From: Alnus glutinosa
Taxonomy: Eukaryota > Streptophyta > Magnoliopsida > Fagales > Betulaceae
NCBI RefSeq assembly: GCF_958979055.1
Contig: NC_084896.1
Span: 3,720,001 to 3,784,000 of the forward strand
Direction: 5' to 3'
Length of the DNA stretch: 64,000 nucleotides
Part shown: positions 47,742 through 60,784 of the stretch, piece after piece
Numbering within the stretch: position 1 is the first letter of the stretch
Layout: every line of letters starts with the position of its first letter
The notes under the pieces: model-generated
Databases searched by the model: none
Seen by the model: the letters and a program-made list of their open reading frames with translations, nothing else
What the model was told of the DNA's origin: nothing
Translations under genes and position numbers: made by a program

Positions 47742-49795
47742 TTATTTAGTCACTGTAGTAGGAAACAAAATATATAATTCTTATTGTAGTGAGATCTTGA
47801 TATAATGATGTGGTTCCCTCTGCATCGGTGAAGGCAACTACGAAGAAATTTATTATTTAAAAATAGAATATAAAATAGTGATAAAAAAAATTAAGCCGCA
47901 AAACCTAATACACTTAATTTCACTCAGCTTAGACCTAGTAAAGAAAATAATTTTTCTTTTAAACGATTCTCTAATCCGAACACATAAAAGAGAGTAGGAG
48001 TTAAAAAAAACACACACACACACACACACACCCAATTATCTTAAAAATATATATTATTTGTACAACTCTTATACAATAATTGCACAATAATACTGATAAG
48101 TCTAATTTTTTTTGAAAAAATTAAAAAATAAAAATGCTGAACATATCAGTATTGTTGTGTAATTATTGTTCAGCTAACATATCTCAATATCTTATTGTGC
48201 ATCAGCGAAAACTTTCTATTTTTTTTTTCCTCTATTTTTCCTTCTTAACGAATCATATTTTTACTAAGACGTAAAAATATATATTTTAAGAGCATTTCTA
48301 GTAATCTCACCCAATTTTATTCACCAAAATAGCTAAAAACCAATTTTCTCTATTTTGGTGAGCCAATTTTTTAAAATTCTCCCAACAGCCTCACCATTTT
48401 AACTATTCACTATCACATTTTAATTATTATTATTATTATTTTCCAGATTTCTTTATTCTTTTTCTATTTAATCTTTTTATACAACAAGTTATCATACACA
48501 TTCATCGTGAGATTAGATCATTGCTAAGAAATTCACAGAAGTTTTCATTTGCTTCTCAACCAAATTCAAGAAAGAAAAAAATAAAAATAAATAAAAGAAC
48601 CACAAAATTTAAATTAGGGATAAAAAAATTATTGAATACTCTGATAAAGAGATAATACTGTTCCACAATTATCGGCTATCGAGGGTAACACTAAAGAAAG
48701 TGGAACATCTTTCCACGATGTAAAAATTTGCTTGGGTTTCAAACAACCTTTGTTGGGTAGCCCTTTAAAGCGTTGTCCCTTCAACGATAGTGGGGAAAAT
48801 GATTACGTGTTGAATAGTACACAATATGATTATATAACCTGCATGTAATTATTTGTTTGGACTCTCAAAAAAAAATAAAAAATTAAATGTTGAATAGTAC
48901 ATAATCCAATTCGGATAAATAACCATAAAGAATCTAATCCTATTATGTACTATTCTGACATGCAATCATTTTCTCTGCTATCATTTCCTATGCAATACGC
49001 TAATACAACACTTGATTAATATCGCGTGTCGGGTTCAAACTGTGTCGTGTCGAAGTATGAATATAAGATTATATAAGTTCTTCTTAACTGAATTCATTTA
49101 ATTAAATAAGTTAGATTCTTTAACCCTTACTCACTAATTTCTTATTGAATACATGTCAGATTCAAATATCGTCTAAAAAAATTAGCACCTTTAAAATTTC
49201 CCATTTAGTGACTGTACTGTGAAGCAAATAGATGATGGTTTAGATTCCCATTCGAATACATGAGTTCTCAAAGTAGTGGTCACGAAAGGGTGGACCAGAA
49301 AGGCTGCCAAGGTCCCAACGTCGAAAGAAAGTGAAAGATCCTCGCATGCTATGAACAATTGCTTCGCTGTGGTTTCACACTTCGTTTCCTTTCCTTTCCA
49401 ACGATAGTGGACGAAAAATGATAATATGTTGACAGGTACAGTCTCCAAAGATGTACGACTATGCTTGTTAACTTCTTCTTTTTTTCTTTTTTTCTTTTTT
49501 TTTAATTTTTTTTTTCAAAATATAAATATAAATAAGCAACTTAAAATATAAAATTCTTAAAACACTTTTATCTGACGTCAAAATACTTTTTTAAACCAAA
49601 AATTAAAAGCATCTTTCTTTTCTATTTAGAACTTTTCTTTTCATAATAAATTCTCTAAAATTTTCCATTCGATTTAATTAAAATTATTTATTATTTATTT
49701 TTTTAATCCAAACACCATAAAATACATAAGAGGTATGAAAGAGAGAGAGAGAGGGAGAGATAGAAATAATAAATAAAGAAATAATGAGAGAGAAA
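47742..49795. other. AT-rich spacer between inserts
   Basis: No gene is seen. It contains a CA microsatellite near 48010-48030. Two weakly similar blocks at about 48650-48800 and 49290-49450 share GAAAGAAAGTG and AACGATAGTGG words. There is also a GA run just before the copia element. Confidence 0.4.
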
Positions 49796-50281
49796 TGTTA
49801 GAAATAATTAAATAACAATTATTTCTTTAACCTAACATGCGCAGCGGAAAACAAATAAGACAGGATTCAGGCTTACCTCTAGCCATATTTGCTCAAGCGT
49901 CTCCACGATCCATCTGAAAAACAAAAAAATGGTTATTTGAGGGATCTTCTAACCTATGCCTATGACTGTATTGCCGTACTGATGGTGTACACAGGCTATT
50001 AATTTATAGGTTAGGTCAGGGACCCTCAAATATGGTAAATACCGTATTGTTTCCTTCCATCAAGGAAACAATATTGTTAATTGATTTTTAAAATCAATTA
50101 ACCGATTCTATATATATGGTAATTTAAATTAATAGAAATAACCATAATACCGATTCCATATTTACGGTAATCCAAATTAATAGAAATAATCATAATACCG
50201 TATATGTTTATTAAAAAATAATAAACATAGCAAACACCGTAAATGTGATATAAAGGCCACATAAGGGAATAATATCTTACA
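49796..50281 (-). repeat. 3' LTR of the copia element
   Basis: 486 bp. It contains short internal tandem copies of an AATTAATAGAAATAA/TACCGATTC unit of about 60 bp. Confidence 0.9.
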
Positions 50282-53200
50282 TTCTCCCACTTGGCCTTTA
50301 TAACACATGACCTTATGGTATTAGGTTCTTTAGTTTGGCCAATCACTTATGGAATCCTCCCACTCAGATAAGAAATGTTTCACACGAATCATGGCGGTAA
50401 AACCATTATAAAATTAGGTCGTCCCTTCCATGTATTACGATGTAAAACACTCCTTACATGAGTACCTTATGGATAATCAAGCTTTATGAATGAACTTTCT
50501 ATAAGTCATTCGGGTCCAACTTTATTTATCCTCATGGATAAAATAACAAATGTGCATAAAATCTTTATTATAATAACTTTATGTCTATAGACCAAAAAGA
50601 GACAAACCAAGCGAAAATGAATTGACCAAAAAGAGACAAACCAAGCGAAAATGAATTAATGAGTCTCATATATTCCGCATGACTTTATTTTTTCTTTACC
50701 GGTAAACTTTAAGTCATGGGATCCGCAATCATTAATTTAGTACTTATATGCTCAATAGACCATTTATGTCTGTTAATGTTATCTCTCGTACTGAGATACT
50801 TGATGTCGATTTACTTCTGCTTTTACTCTTTATTCTTATAAAAGAAGATTATAGTAGAATTACCGCAGAGTATCTTTATGGTCTAACTGTAAAATCGACA
50901 ATATTGAGACTTTCAACAAAATGTCTCAACCATCATGCCTGTGTACTAAATTCATAGCATGCTAGAATTTTAGCTTTCTTGGTAGACGTAGCAACCATAG
51001 TCTGCATACTGCATCTTTAAGATATATCTCTCAATAAAAAATATATATACCCTAAAGTAGACTTTCTACTATCTACACAATCAGCAAAACTCAAATAAGA
51101 ACAACTAACCACCTCCAAATGGAAAGTGTATCTTTATGTTAAGTTGTACTTCTTGGTTCCTTGCATATACCGCAAGACTTTATTTGGAGCACTTTATTGA
51201 CCCAATATTCTTATTGTCAGTCATATGGTTATGCATAATGCAGACGCTTAAAAAACTTTTCATCTGCTCTTATTCCAATACTTTTGGGACATTAATTTGT
51301 ATTTAATTGGTCCCTCTTAATTGCTACTGAAGGTACATAATCCTTCATTCTAAATCTTCTCAAAACTTTTTCAATGTAGGCCTTCCGAGACAATGTTAAT
51401 ATTCTTTATGTCTCTGTGAATCTTTATGTCAAAAGACATAAGAGATTTCACCCAAATCCTTCATTTCAAAGTTTTGTGAGATGAACTTTATGTAGCAAAC
51501 CTAAATCAGCACTTGCAAAAATAATATCCACATATAGGACCAAAAAGATTACTGTACTCCCACTGACCTTATGGTATATATACTAATTAACAAGGTTTTC
51601 AATAAACAATAAAACAGTAACCTTGAAAAAAAGTATATCACCGATGAGAAATCCATCACAGCCCATAAATAGAATTCTTTAATTCGCAAGTTTTCTGACT
51701 GTTATTTATAAAACCTTTGATTGTTTCATGTAAACCTCATCTTTAAGATCCCTATTCATAAAGGTTGTTTTCGCATCGATTTGATGTAGCTCTGGATCAA
51801 AATGAGCTACTAATGCTATGATTATCTTGATGAACCATTCTTAGACACTGGAAAGAATGTTTCACGATAATCAATGCCTTCCTTATGAGTAAAACCATTG
51901 GCTACGAGTCTAGCTCGACCCTTCAGCCATGGACTTAACTCTCACTTCATGGCACTGAATCTCAATGTGGAGTTTTCTCCACTCATAGCATGTGAAAACA
52001 AATTTGGATCATCTTTATGTCCAATGTCAACATCAGACTCTGGGAGATATACAACATGATCACTAAGAATTGTTGATCTACTTATTCTATAGGATTTTCT
52101 TAATTCTACTTCCTCTGCATTTTGCAATGGGAGAATAGATTTTGAACCTGTTCTGTATGAGTTGGTTGTTCTAGAAGTGATTGTGGCTCAGGATAATCAA
52201 TCTGATTTTCCCTGAATACAATCAATCATCCTCTATGAGGAGGAGATTTGGCCAACTCTAGTGCTTCCTCAAATTCCAATTTATGTGAATGAGCACTCCC
52301 ACTAGGTTCCGTATCCTCTAGAAATTTTACAATCAACAACTCTAGGCTTATATGAAGGATAATAAAACATTAAAACCCTTTAAAGTTTACTAGATAGCTT
52401 ATAAAAGATCCGCTGGTTGTCCTTGAATCTAATTTCTTAAAGCGAGGATTATAAATCCTCTCTTTAGCAAGGCAACCCCATATGTGTAAATAATTTAAAC
52501 TAAGCTTCCATCTATTTCATACTTTAAAAGATGTCTTAAGGACAACCTTAGATGGAATACTGTTTAACATATGCACAACGGTCTTCAAAGCTTTACTCTA
52601 TAAGGGTAATAGCAGATTAGTATTACTAATCATTTCCTCTTTTGTGTGTACCTACCTTAATACTCTATGCCTATATTAGATCTTATGATCTTCATATTGT
52701 TTCTCTTCTTCTTTCTTATAGGTATTGAAAGCATTCAATACCCCAACTTTAATATTTAGAAGATAGAGATACATAAACTTTATATGGTCATCACTAAAAG
52801 AGATAAAAATATCTCTGACCATTTAGGCAATGGGTAGAAAAAGGTTAACACCTTTCAATGTACTTGATCTCAAGAATCTCAAAAGGCTCTCTTTGGCACC
52901 TCTAGTGGTCTTGTTGGAATGCTTTCCCTTATGCAGTCCACACAAGTACCAAAGTCAGTAAATTACAGACTTTTATTTTCTGTATAGAGATATATTTCAA
53001 TCTCCAAAGCCATAACAAGAGCATTTTTAAATTCTCAAAGACTCTACTTTACGTCAACATCAGTATGCAGAAACAAACAAATAATTTTGTTTCAAAAATT
53101 GGGATGTAGGTCAATTTTAAATAGACTTTAAATAAACCCCAACCAATATTCCACCTAAAATAAGAAAAATTTCAAAAATAAAATTGAAATTTTTAACAAA

Positions 53201-55650
53201 CCAAACTAGAAAATAAATTTCTAAAAGATTATGGAATATAAATCATTTTTTAGGTAAAAAATATAACTGAATCTCAAAATTAACCTATAGATCCCAACAA
53301 CCTCAAATTATAAACACGTGTTATTCACTTTAAAAAGACTATGCATTTGTGTTGACAACGTGGATTGTTAAACCATAATCAATCCACAACATATTTGAAT
53401 GAGTCACTAAAAGAGATTCACGACATACTAGATATATGAGATTATCTTTATTTTAAGTCATTTCTCATACTTCACGCAATCTTTCTTTATATGCCTTTAA
53501 TTTTCCTTATTGCATGAGAAATAGGTATCTTGATTGCCATAATACTTTATTGGCACCTTATTCTCATGCTTTAAGTGTTGGGCATGATTACATTTATTGG
53601 TCCTTCCCTTGACATGAGTAATCATGTGAACACTTTATGAATTCTCTCATATCCTTGAAAACACATGGTTAGAAGTTTATTTATTAAACATTTATCCTTA
53701 CGTGTGTTACAAGATAAAATTCTACACTTAGAAGAGAAAATTCAAAAAAAAAATAAAATGACCAATAATGACTCAAAAAATCTCAATCTTTAGGTACTTA
53801 AGCTAAACTACAATATCCTTCATTCCCATAATGGAATTAGAAACACTCAAATGAAAAGGCATATTAATCATTTTCCAGTCAGAAAAATATTACCATAATA
53901 TATTGGAATATAAAAATATCAAAAGGTAGAGTGACAGGAATAGCTGCAATCACCAAGAATATTAAAATAAAAATACTTTAATGCTATGAAGTAACTTTAT
54001 TTTAAATTAGCCAATGCCAATTTAAATAGTAAATTTCAACCTACCTGTGAGCAAAGGTTGCATCACGCATGAAATTTACTCTTTATTAATAAAACTAAAG
54101 CAAATTTAAATATTAATAAATAAAATTCTTCGTATCTTTGGGCAACCGAAAGAAATTTTACTTTTAATACTAAATTTGTTATCTCATTCTAATTAAGTCA
54201 TAAAAATAAAAACTTCCTTTTGGGGATAGGTAATTAAATTTATGAGTTAATTACAATACGATGTTAATTTTTCTATATGAAGTTCATGTGTACGATCCTT
54301 ATGCAATTATTACAAAATTAGGATGCTTTGACTCTCCCAAAATCATAATAATCACGCTGTAATTCATGAACATCTAATAAATCTTTATGAGGTTCATGCG
54401 TGTGATCCTGATGTAATTATCATACAAAAATTGGATGCTATGGCTCTCCCATAATTATTATGATAATTACGTGTGTGTAATCTTGATGCAATTATTATTC
54501 AAAAATTGGGATGCTTTGGCTCTCCCAAAATTATCATAATAATTGCGACTTCATTAACATCTAACAACTTTATAGATGGCCCCCTTAATAGCCATAGGAA
54601 TATAACAAACCAATACCTAAATGGGGTAAACAGCATTTTCCAATGTGCAACCAGGTGAGTTCCCAGGAAAGTGAGGGGGGTCACACCGGACACACTTAAA
54701 TCCCAAAACTTTCCTTGCCAGAACTTTCCCCGACATTGCATTCTTAAATATTATTGTAAACACACCAGTATATATGGTATTGTTAATTATTCTTAGGTCT
54801 AGGCATCAATCAATTTATATTTAAACAATATAAATTCAACAATTAAAAAATATATTCCTCAATTCATGTATTAAATAAACAATAATTTTAATACACAGTA
54901 CTGTAAATAATAAAGGGAATAAAACCTTAATGTGAAAGTATAAAACCAGGCTTAGCTCAATGGTTTGAAGCTTGTCACTTTATGGACATGAAGGTCCCAA
55001 GTTCGAACCCCATATGAGCCAAATCTTTTATTTTATTTAAATGCTACTGTAATGGGCTACTATATTGGGTTGGGCTTCTGGGTCACAAGACTCCAAATGA
55101 GCTACTGTATTTGGGCAATTGGGTCAACCCACTTAATCGGGTCATGTCTCTGGGTTTATGTATAGTGCTGGCCCAAACTAGGTCAGCTCACTTAAATGGC
55201 CCAAAACTGCATGGGTTTTTAAAAAATCCTACCCGAAAAATATATCCAACCCAAAAACTTTAATGGGTTGAAACCCTACCCAATCACCAACCAACCCGAC
55301 CCGTAATGTTCCAGATGGGTTGAAAACCCTAAAAATGGAACCCTAGCCGCCACCCCTTTATAAAAATACCCATATCAAGATTACAACAACTCAAAATTAG
55401 GCAGTATATCACAATACATAGAATAGTGATAAAACAAAAAAATAGTTATATCAAATTTATGGGTTTTCACAAACAGTACGTGAACAACAAATATTCACAA
55501 AATAATCGCTAATGTGTTTCTATCATGTCACAAAAGACGATATATTGCTCAAACAATATTGACAAACAGAAGTGAACAATACCAAATAGAATATACTTGA
55601 TTCAATATTGATAACCAATAAAAATACTTGATTTAATATTGATAACGCAT
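50282..55650 (-). pseudogene. Degenerate copia polyprotein
   Basis: Only fragments are readable on the minus strand. One piece at 52127-51942 (RKSYRISRSTI, VVYLPESD) matches the region just before copia reverse transcriptase. Text around 51240-51560 corresponds to the reverse transcriptase end (a metal-binding YxDD region followed by KSFEMKDLG-like sequence) but is full of stops. GPLEVPKRAF-like integrase-edge text occurs near 52880. No frame exceeds about 80 codons. Confidence 0.6.
54949..55021 (+). repeat. tRNA-like sequence inside the copia element
   Basis: 73 nt beginning GGCTTAGCTCAATGG (A-box-like) with GTTCGAACC (B-box) at the expected distance, and ending GAGCCA. Six of seven acceptor-stem pairs can form, but the T-stem does not, so it is not a working tRNA. 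A SINE head or tRNA pseudogene is likely. Confidence 0.45.
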
Positions 55651-55687
55651 AGTAAAATTATACGCTAAGCAAAATAGCACAGAGGAT

Positions 55688-55700
55688 GGCTCTGATACCA
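55688..55700 (-). promoter_or_regulatory. Primer-binding site of the copia element
   Basis: On the minus strand TGGTATCAGAGCC starts two bases after the LTR, the initiator-Met type usual in copia. Confidence 0.85.
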
Positions 55701-55702
55701 CA

Positions 55703-56188
55703 TGTTAGAAATAATTAAATAACAATTATTTCTTTAACCTAACATGCGCAGCGGAAAACAAATAAGACAGGATTCAGGCTTACCTCTAGCCATATTTGCT
55801 CAAGCGTCTCCACGATCCATCTGAAGAACAAAAAAATGGTTATTTGAGGGATCTTCTAACCTATGCCTATGACTGTATTGCCGTACTGATGGTGTACACA
55901 GGCTATTAATTTATAGGCTAGGTCAGGGACCCTCAAATACGGTAAATACCGTATTGTTTCCTTCCATCAAGGAAACAATATTGTTAATTGATTTTTAAAA
56001 TCAATTAACCGATTCCATATTTACGGTAATCTAAATTAATAGAAATAACCATAATACCGATTCTATATTTACGGTAATCTAAATTAATAGAAATAATTAT
56101 AATACCGTATATGTTTATTAAAAAATAATAAACATAGCAAACACCGTAAATGTGATATAAAGGCCACATAAGGGAATAATATCTTACA
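55703..56188 (-). repeat. 5' LTR of the copia element
   Basis: 486 bp, gap-free match to 49796-50281. Confidence 0.9.
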
Positions 56189-56789
56189 AGAAAAGCATAA
56201 ATATGATGCACAATTGGATCTCCACAATTGGAGAAGCACTTAACTCTAATGCATTTGGTTTACAGAATATTTTTTAAGTTTTTGATTAGTCATTTTACAT
56301 ATAAATAAGTCAATGCTTGGAATAATAATAATAATAATAATAATGCTATTTAATAAATTGTTACACTACTATCAAACAACTTGATATCGCAGGAAAAATT
56401 TATACTTATAAAATAAATAAATGCAAATTTCATTTCAATTATATAACAATAATATATCAATCAAGCGTTATCCTAACATAAAGTACATTATACATATAGA
56501 CATTGATTTGACATACATAATTAGCAGGCGAACTAGTGAAAAACAAAATAAGAACATCATAACATACTTTTTTTATGGAAGTAACTTCGGGTGCTTTCAC
56601 AAACCACTCTTCGGTTTTTTTTATTTTTAATTCTAATTTTTTGTGGTAATAACCTCTTTAGGTTCAATACTTCAATACTTATACAGTAATAAGTGCCTGT
56701 CAGTCACGAATTTGTCGGCCACAATTTTGGGTGCACCAACTTTTGTACAAATTTTAAAGGAAAAATTACACTTTAGCTTTTTAAGTTAC

Positions 56790-57800
56790 CGGTTGTTTTA
56801 CACGTAACCCTACAAACTATAAATACTTGAATTTTCATCCCTAAACAATCAAAACTTTTCAAAAAAGCCAATTTTGTCCATATATGCCTATAATACTCAC
56901 GTGTCATTTTTCAATTAAAAAAATTAAAATTTTATTTTATTTATTTTAAAAAAATAGGTGTTTGGGAGTGGCTTGCGAGCCACCCCACAGGTAGCCGGTG
57001 CCACCTCTGGGGTAGCTCGTGGCCATCCCCAGGGGTCTTGCTCGCCCTTTTCCATGTCCGTATTCCATAAGATTTATCCAAAAAAGATGCTGTCTTGCTA
57101 GATCCAGCGCCCAAAACGTACATCCCCTCCAATGAGCAACCCGAGTCCAAACCCGCAATCTTGGTCTAGTGAAAAACCGAGTCATCGGAATCCGAAGCAG
57201 AATCGGACCCTATGACCATGATCAGCTTGAAAATCGAGTCATCGGAATCAGAAGCAAAATCGAAGCTGTTGACAACAACCAGCTTCCATTCGGTCAATTG
57301 CCACTTCCACCTGTTCCTGTTAACATCCCGTCGAGGCCACTGTTGCCACCATCACACACACGCTTCAACCAATCCTTATAATCAGTAATTTCAAATTTCA
57401 AATTGAATGTGGCTTCAGCTTCACCCACCAAGCCCTGGGGGTGGCGCGTGGCCACTCCTGACCACTAGGGCTAGCCGCACGGACACCCCTGGCCCTTGGG
57501 GGTGGTCGCATGCCACCCCTTGACCCCTGGAGGTGGATTTTTGGGTGGCCGCACCCCTAGGGGGTGGCTTGCGCCTCCCGGTGGCAGCCACCCCCTAACA
57601 CTCATTTTCTTCTATTTTAAAAAAATAAAAAATATATTAAAAAAAATTTAGTTTTTATTTTTAAAAATAAAAAATGACATGTAGGAGGAGTATTATACGC
57701 ATATTTCGACAAAATTGGCATTTTTTTTTAAAAAACTTTTTGATAATTTGAGAGGCTAGAGTCCAGTGTTAATAGTTCGTAGGGCTACTTGTAAAATGGA
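56790..57800. mobile_element. ~1-kb long-TIR element with possible captured sequence
   Basis: The left arm (56794 onward: GTTTTACACGTAACCCTAC, GCCAATTTTGTC, TATAATACTC, TGTCATTTTT) recurs in inverted order at 57640-57799. This gives diverged terminal arms of about 150 bp. The centre is GC-rich and contains GGGGTGGC/GCCACCCC palindromic words. A stretch at about 57030-57380 looks like non-repetitive former coding sequence, with readings such as LDPAPKTYIPSNEQPESKP. The structure is like a Mutator-type gene-carrying element, though no target duplication was resolved. Confidence 0.55.
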
Positions 57801-58269
57801 ATAGTACCATCTTATTATTAATTTCAGCCATAAAAACAAAACTTATCACGTGAGCCAAAAAAACATGAGCTCTTTCACTTTTATAAAATGTAAAATGGTG
57901 AGTAAGTTTGTTAGGAATTGCATGTAATAGTACTTCAAATATGTTCCCTAATTATTGGTGGTATATATGCTTGACAAAACCTGTGAAGTACTCATGATAT
58001 ATATGTAGACCAATAGAGACTGTAAACATTTTCCCTAGTAATTGTTGGTATATAATATACGTTTTACAAAAGCTGTGAAGTAATAATCATAGACAATTAG
58101 GGAATGAGAAGGATCTAAACTTTTAATATTAATTGATGCAATTAATCACATAATTGTGGCTGGCCGCAAGCTGCTTCGAATGTTTTATCCTTGACATGGA
58201 ATGTATATATATATACCCCAACAGGCAATGAATGACTTTGTAATTTTATTCTCTTTTTGGATCCGAGCC
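57801..58269 (+). other. A5 promoter region
   Basis: AT-rich, with no further gene. It contains repeated TATATATA stretches and TGACAAAACCTGTGAAG-like words at 57972 and 58066. The TATATATATATA at 58203-58214 lies about 55 bp before the A5 start. Confidence 0.45.
58203..58214 (+). promoter_or_regulatory. Candidate TATA box of amidase A5
   Basis: TATATATATATA lies 56-67 bp upstream of the start codon at 58270. The distance fits a short leader. Any AT-rich promoter could give such a match by chance. Confidence 0.4.
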
Positions 58270-60784
58270 ATGACTTCCGTGGCTACCAAGAAGTCACAAC
58301 TCTCCTTCTGTCTCTTCTCATCACTGCTCCTGATTCTTCTAGCCACATTATCGTCCGCGGTCCAAGCCATCAAGGGCCATGGACTCTCATCACTCAGAGA
58401 AGCCACCGTGCAAGATATCCACCTCGCTTTCAAGCAAAACCGGCTCACTTCTAGGAGACTCGTTGAGTTCTACCTTAAACAAATCAGCAGACTGAACCCG
58501 GTCCTTAAGGGGGTCTTGGAGGTTAACCCAGACGTACTGTTTCAAGCTGATAAAGCTGACCACGAGCGTTATACTCATGCGCCTATCTCCCTCTCTCCGT
58601 TGCACGGCATCCCCATTTTGCTCAAAGATAACATTGCAACCAAGGATAAGCTGAACACCACCGCTGGTTCGTACGCGCTGCTCCGCTCAGTTGTGCCACG
58701 GGATTCGGGCGTGGCAGCCAAGTTGAGGAAAGCTGGGGCTATCATATTGGGAAAGGCCAGCTTGACCGAGTGGTCTGCTTTTAGGTCCAACAATGCACCC
58801 AATGGTTGGAACGGCAGAGGTGGGCAAGGGCAGGTGGGTCTAGAATATTAAGATTAATCTTGCATCTTTCGATTCTTTCAAGAAATCATGGCTGGGATGT
58901 TCTTTTCAACTTTATTTCATTGCAAAATTTCAACCAAGACATGAACATGAATACAAATTAGCGTATTATACATATATACGATCTGATTCTTTGCCTCAAT
59001 GCATGCGCGCAGTCAAAACAATAAAAATATAAAGCTTGGTATCAGAACCTGCAAGAAACTAAGGCTATGATTTGTGAGGTGTGCAGAGTCCTTATACAAT
59101 GGGAAATCCTTGTGGTTCTAGTAGTGGATCGGCAATATCAGTAGCAGCAAATATGGTAGCAGTGTCGGTGGGAACCGAGACTGATGGCTCTATTTTGTGT
59201 CCGTCCAGTAAAAACTTGGTGGTGGGCATCAAACCAACAGTCGGTCTCACAAGCCGAGCAGGTGTCGTACCAATATCCCCAAGACAGGACAGTGTGGGGT
59301 ATGTTATCATGTACATAATTTTGTTTTTCACAAAATTAATACATAATATAGCAACCTTTAAATAGTGAAACTATTACAACGACCTTCAAGAAAATTAGTG
59401 CTAAGTCATCAATCCAGCGATTCGATCTTTTGGAAATACTCTTATAGAAATACATATATAATATTACGTACCTAATATGACTAGAACTGACTTATACTAC
59501 TTAACGAGAAAACAACGACTAAGAATGAAATAAAGAGAATAATGACTACGTAGAAAGAACTAAAATAGTTACAACGAACTCTTAGCATATATTTATTTTT
59601 CCAAATCAAGAGAGAATGGCAACGTTTGAAATTGCACTATGTGATGTTCAAACAAAATTTACACCATTTGTAACTTCAATTTTCTATTGCCTTTTGAGCC
59701 TTAATTGATTGTGTATCGTTAGAGTAATACAGCTTTGGCTACAAATTATTTACAAATTTATGTGGCAATTGCCATGCAGGCCCATTTGTAGGACAGTATC
59801 GGATGCCGTTTATGTTCTTGATGTCATTGCAGGCATAGACTACAACGACAATGCAACAATTGAAACATCAAGGTACATTCCAAAAGGGGGCTATGCACAA
59901 TTTCTTAAGGCTGATGGGCTCCGAGGAAAGAGACTGGGGATAGTGAGAGACTTCTACAATTACGGCAGTGATACCATTTTCAATCGAACTGTTGAGCAAC
60001 ATCTTGACACTTTAAGGTAACCAAACATGCTTAATTCCCGTATACAATGGACGTAGCTAGAGACAGGCTCATCAACCAAATGTATGTATGTTAGAGAACT
60101 CATACAAATACTTCGTGCAAATTTAGGCAACGAGGTGCAGTTTTGGTAGACAATCTGAAAATAGCCAATCTTGCTGAATACTATTCCTCGAGCAGTGAAA
60201 ATACTGCATTGATAGCTGAGTTCAAAATAGCGTTGAATGCATATCTAAGTGAGCTAGTGTCTTCCCCAATTCGTTCCTTGGCTGATGCGATTGCATTCAA
60301 CAAGGAAAACCCAAAATTGGTGAGTCTATATAATGAGCTAGCTTTTCACGTTCTCTGTATCTTGGCATTGTTCTGTGTATGTCCACATGTGATTGACATA
60401 ACCAAGACTCAATGGTGACCAATGCAGGAGAGGATAGACGACTATGGGCAAGACATTTTTATACAAGCCCAAGCAACAAATGGGATTGGAAAGAAAGAGA
60501 AGGCTGCGTTGGCAAATTTAGCCAGACTGACTAGAGATGGTTTCCTCGAGTTGATGAAAAAGAAAAAGCTAGACGCCCTGGTGACTCCTGATTATGATGT
60601 TTCTACTATCCTTGCAGTTGGGGGCTTTCCAGGAATAATTGTTCCCGCAGGATTTGACTCTGCGGGGACACCATTCGGCATTTGCTTTGGAGGAGTAAAA
60701 GGTTCGGAGCCAAAACTAATTGAGATTGCATATGGCTTCGAGCAAGCCACAAAGATAAGGAAGCCTCCTAAAATTGAAGTTTAA
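58270..60784 (+). CDS. Secreted amidase-signature hydrolase, copy A5 (intact)
   Basis: Five exons give 520 aa: 58270-58833, 59087-59298, 59780-60016, 60127-60319, 60428-60784. The frame is open upstream to 58201, but that ATG overlaps the TATA run. 58270 begins a typical signal peptide (FCLFSSLLLILLATLSSAVQA). Triad residues are K119 (PILLKDN), S199 (CGSSSG) and S223 (GTETDGSI). It is the only complete member of the A1/A4/A5 subtype. Exon 2 is three bases shorter than in A2/A3 (SPYTMGNPCGSS). It presumably hydrolyses a carboxamide in the secretory path or apoplast; the substrate is unknown. It is the last gene of the array, on the same strand as the others. Confidence 0.92.

Larger units (their letters stand above)
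49796..56188 (-). mobile_element. Ty1/copia-type LTR retrotransposon with decayed coding region
   Basis: 6,393 bp on the minus strand, with 486-bp LTRs (TGTAAG...CTAACA) and a perfect TSD AGAAA (49791-49795, 56189-56193). The primer site TGGTATCAGAGCC (initiator-Met tRNA) adjoins the right LTR, and AAGTGGGAGAA, a polypurine tract, adjoins the left LTR. Coding is reduced to short fragments. The LTRs differ at only about 11 of 486 positions by my count. Confidence 0.9.

Noticed and set aside
54949..55021. A functional tRNA gene
   Set aside because: The A- and B-box-like motifs and most of the acceptor stem are present, but the T-stem does not pair.
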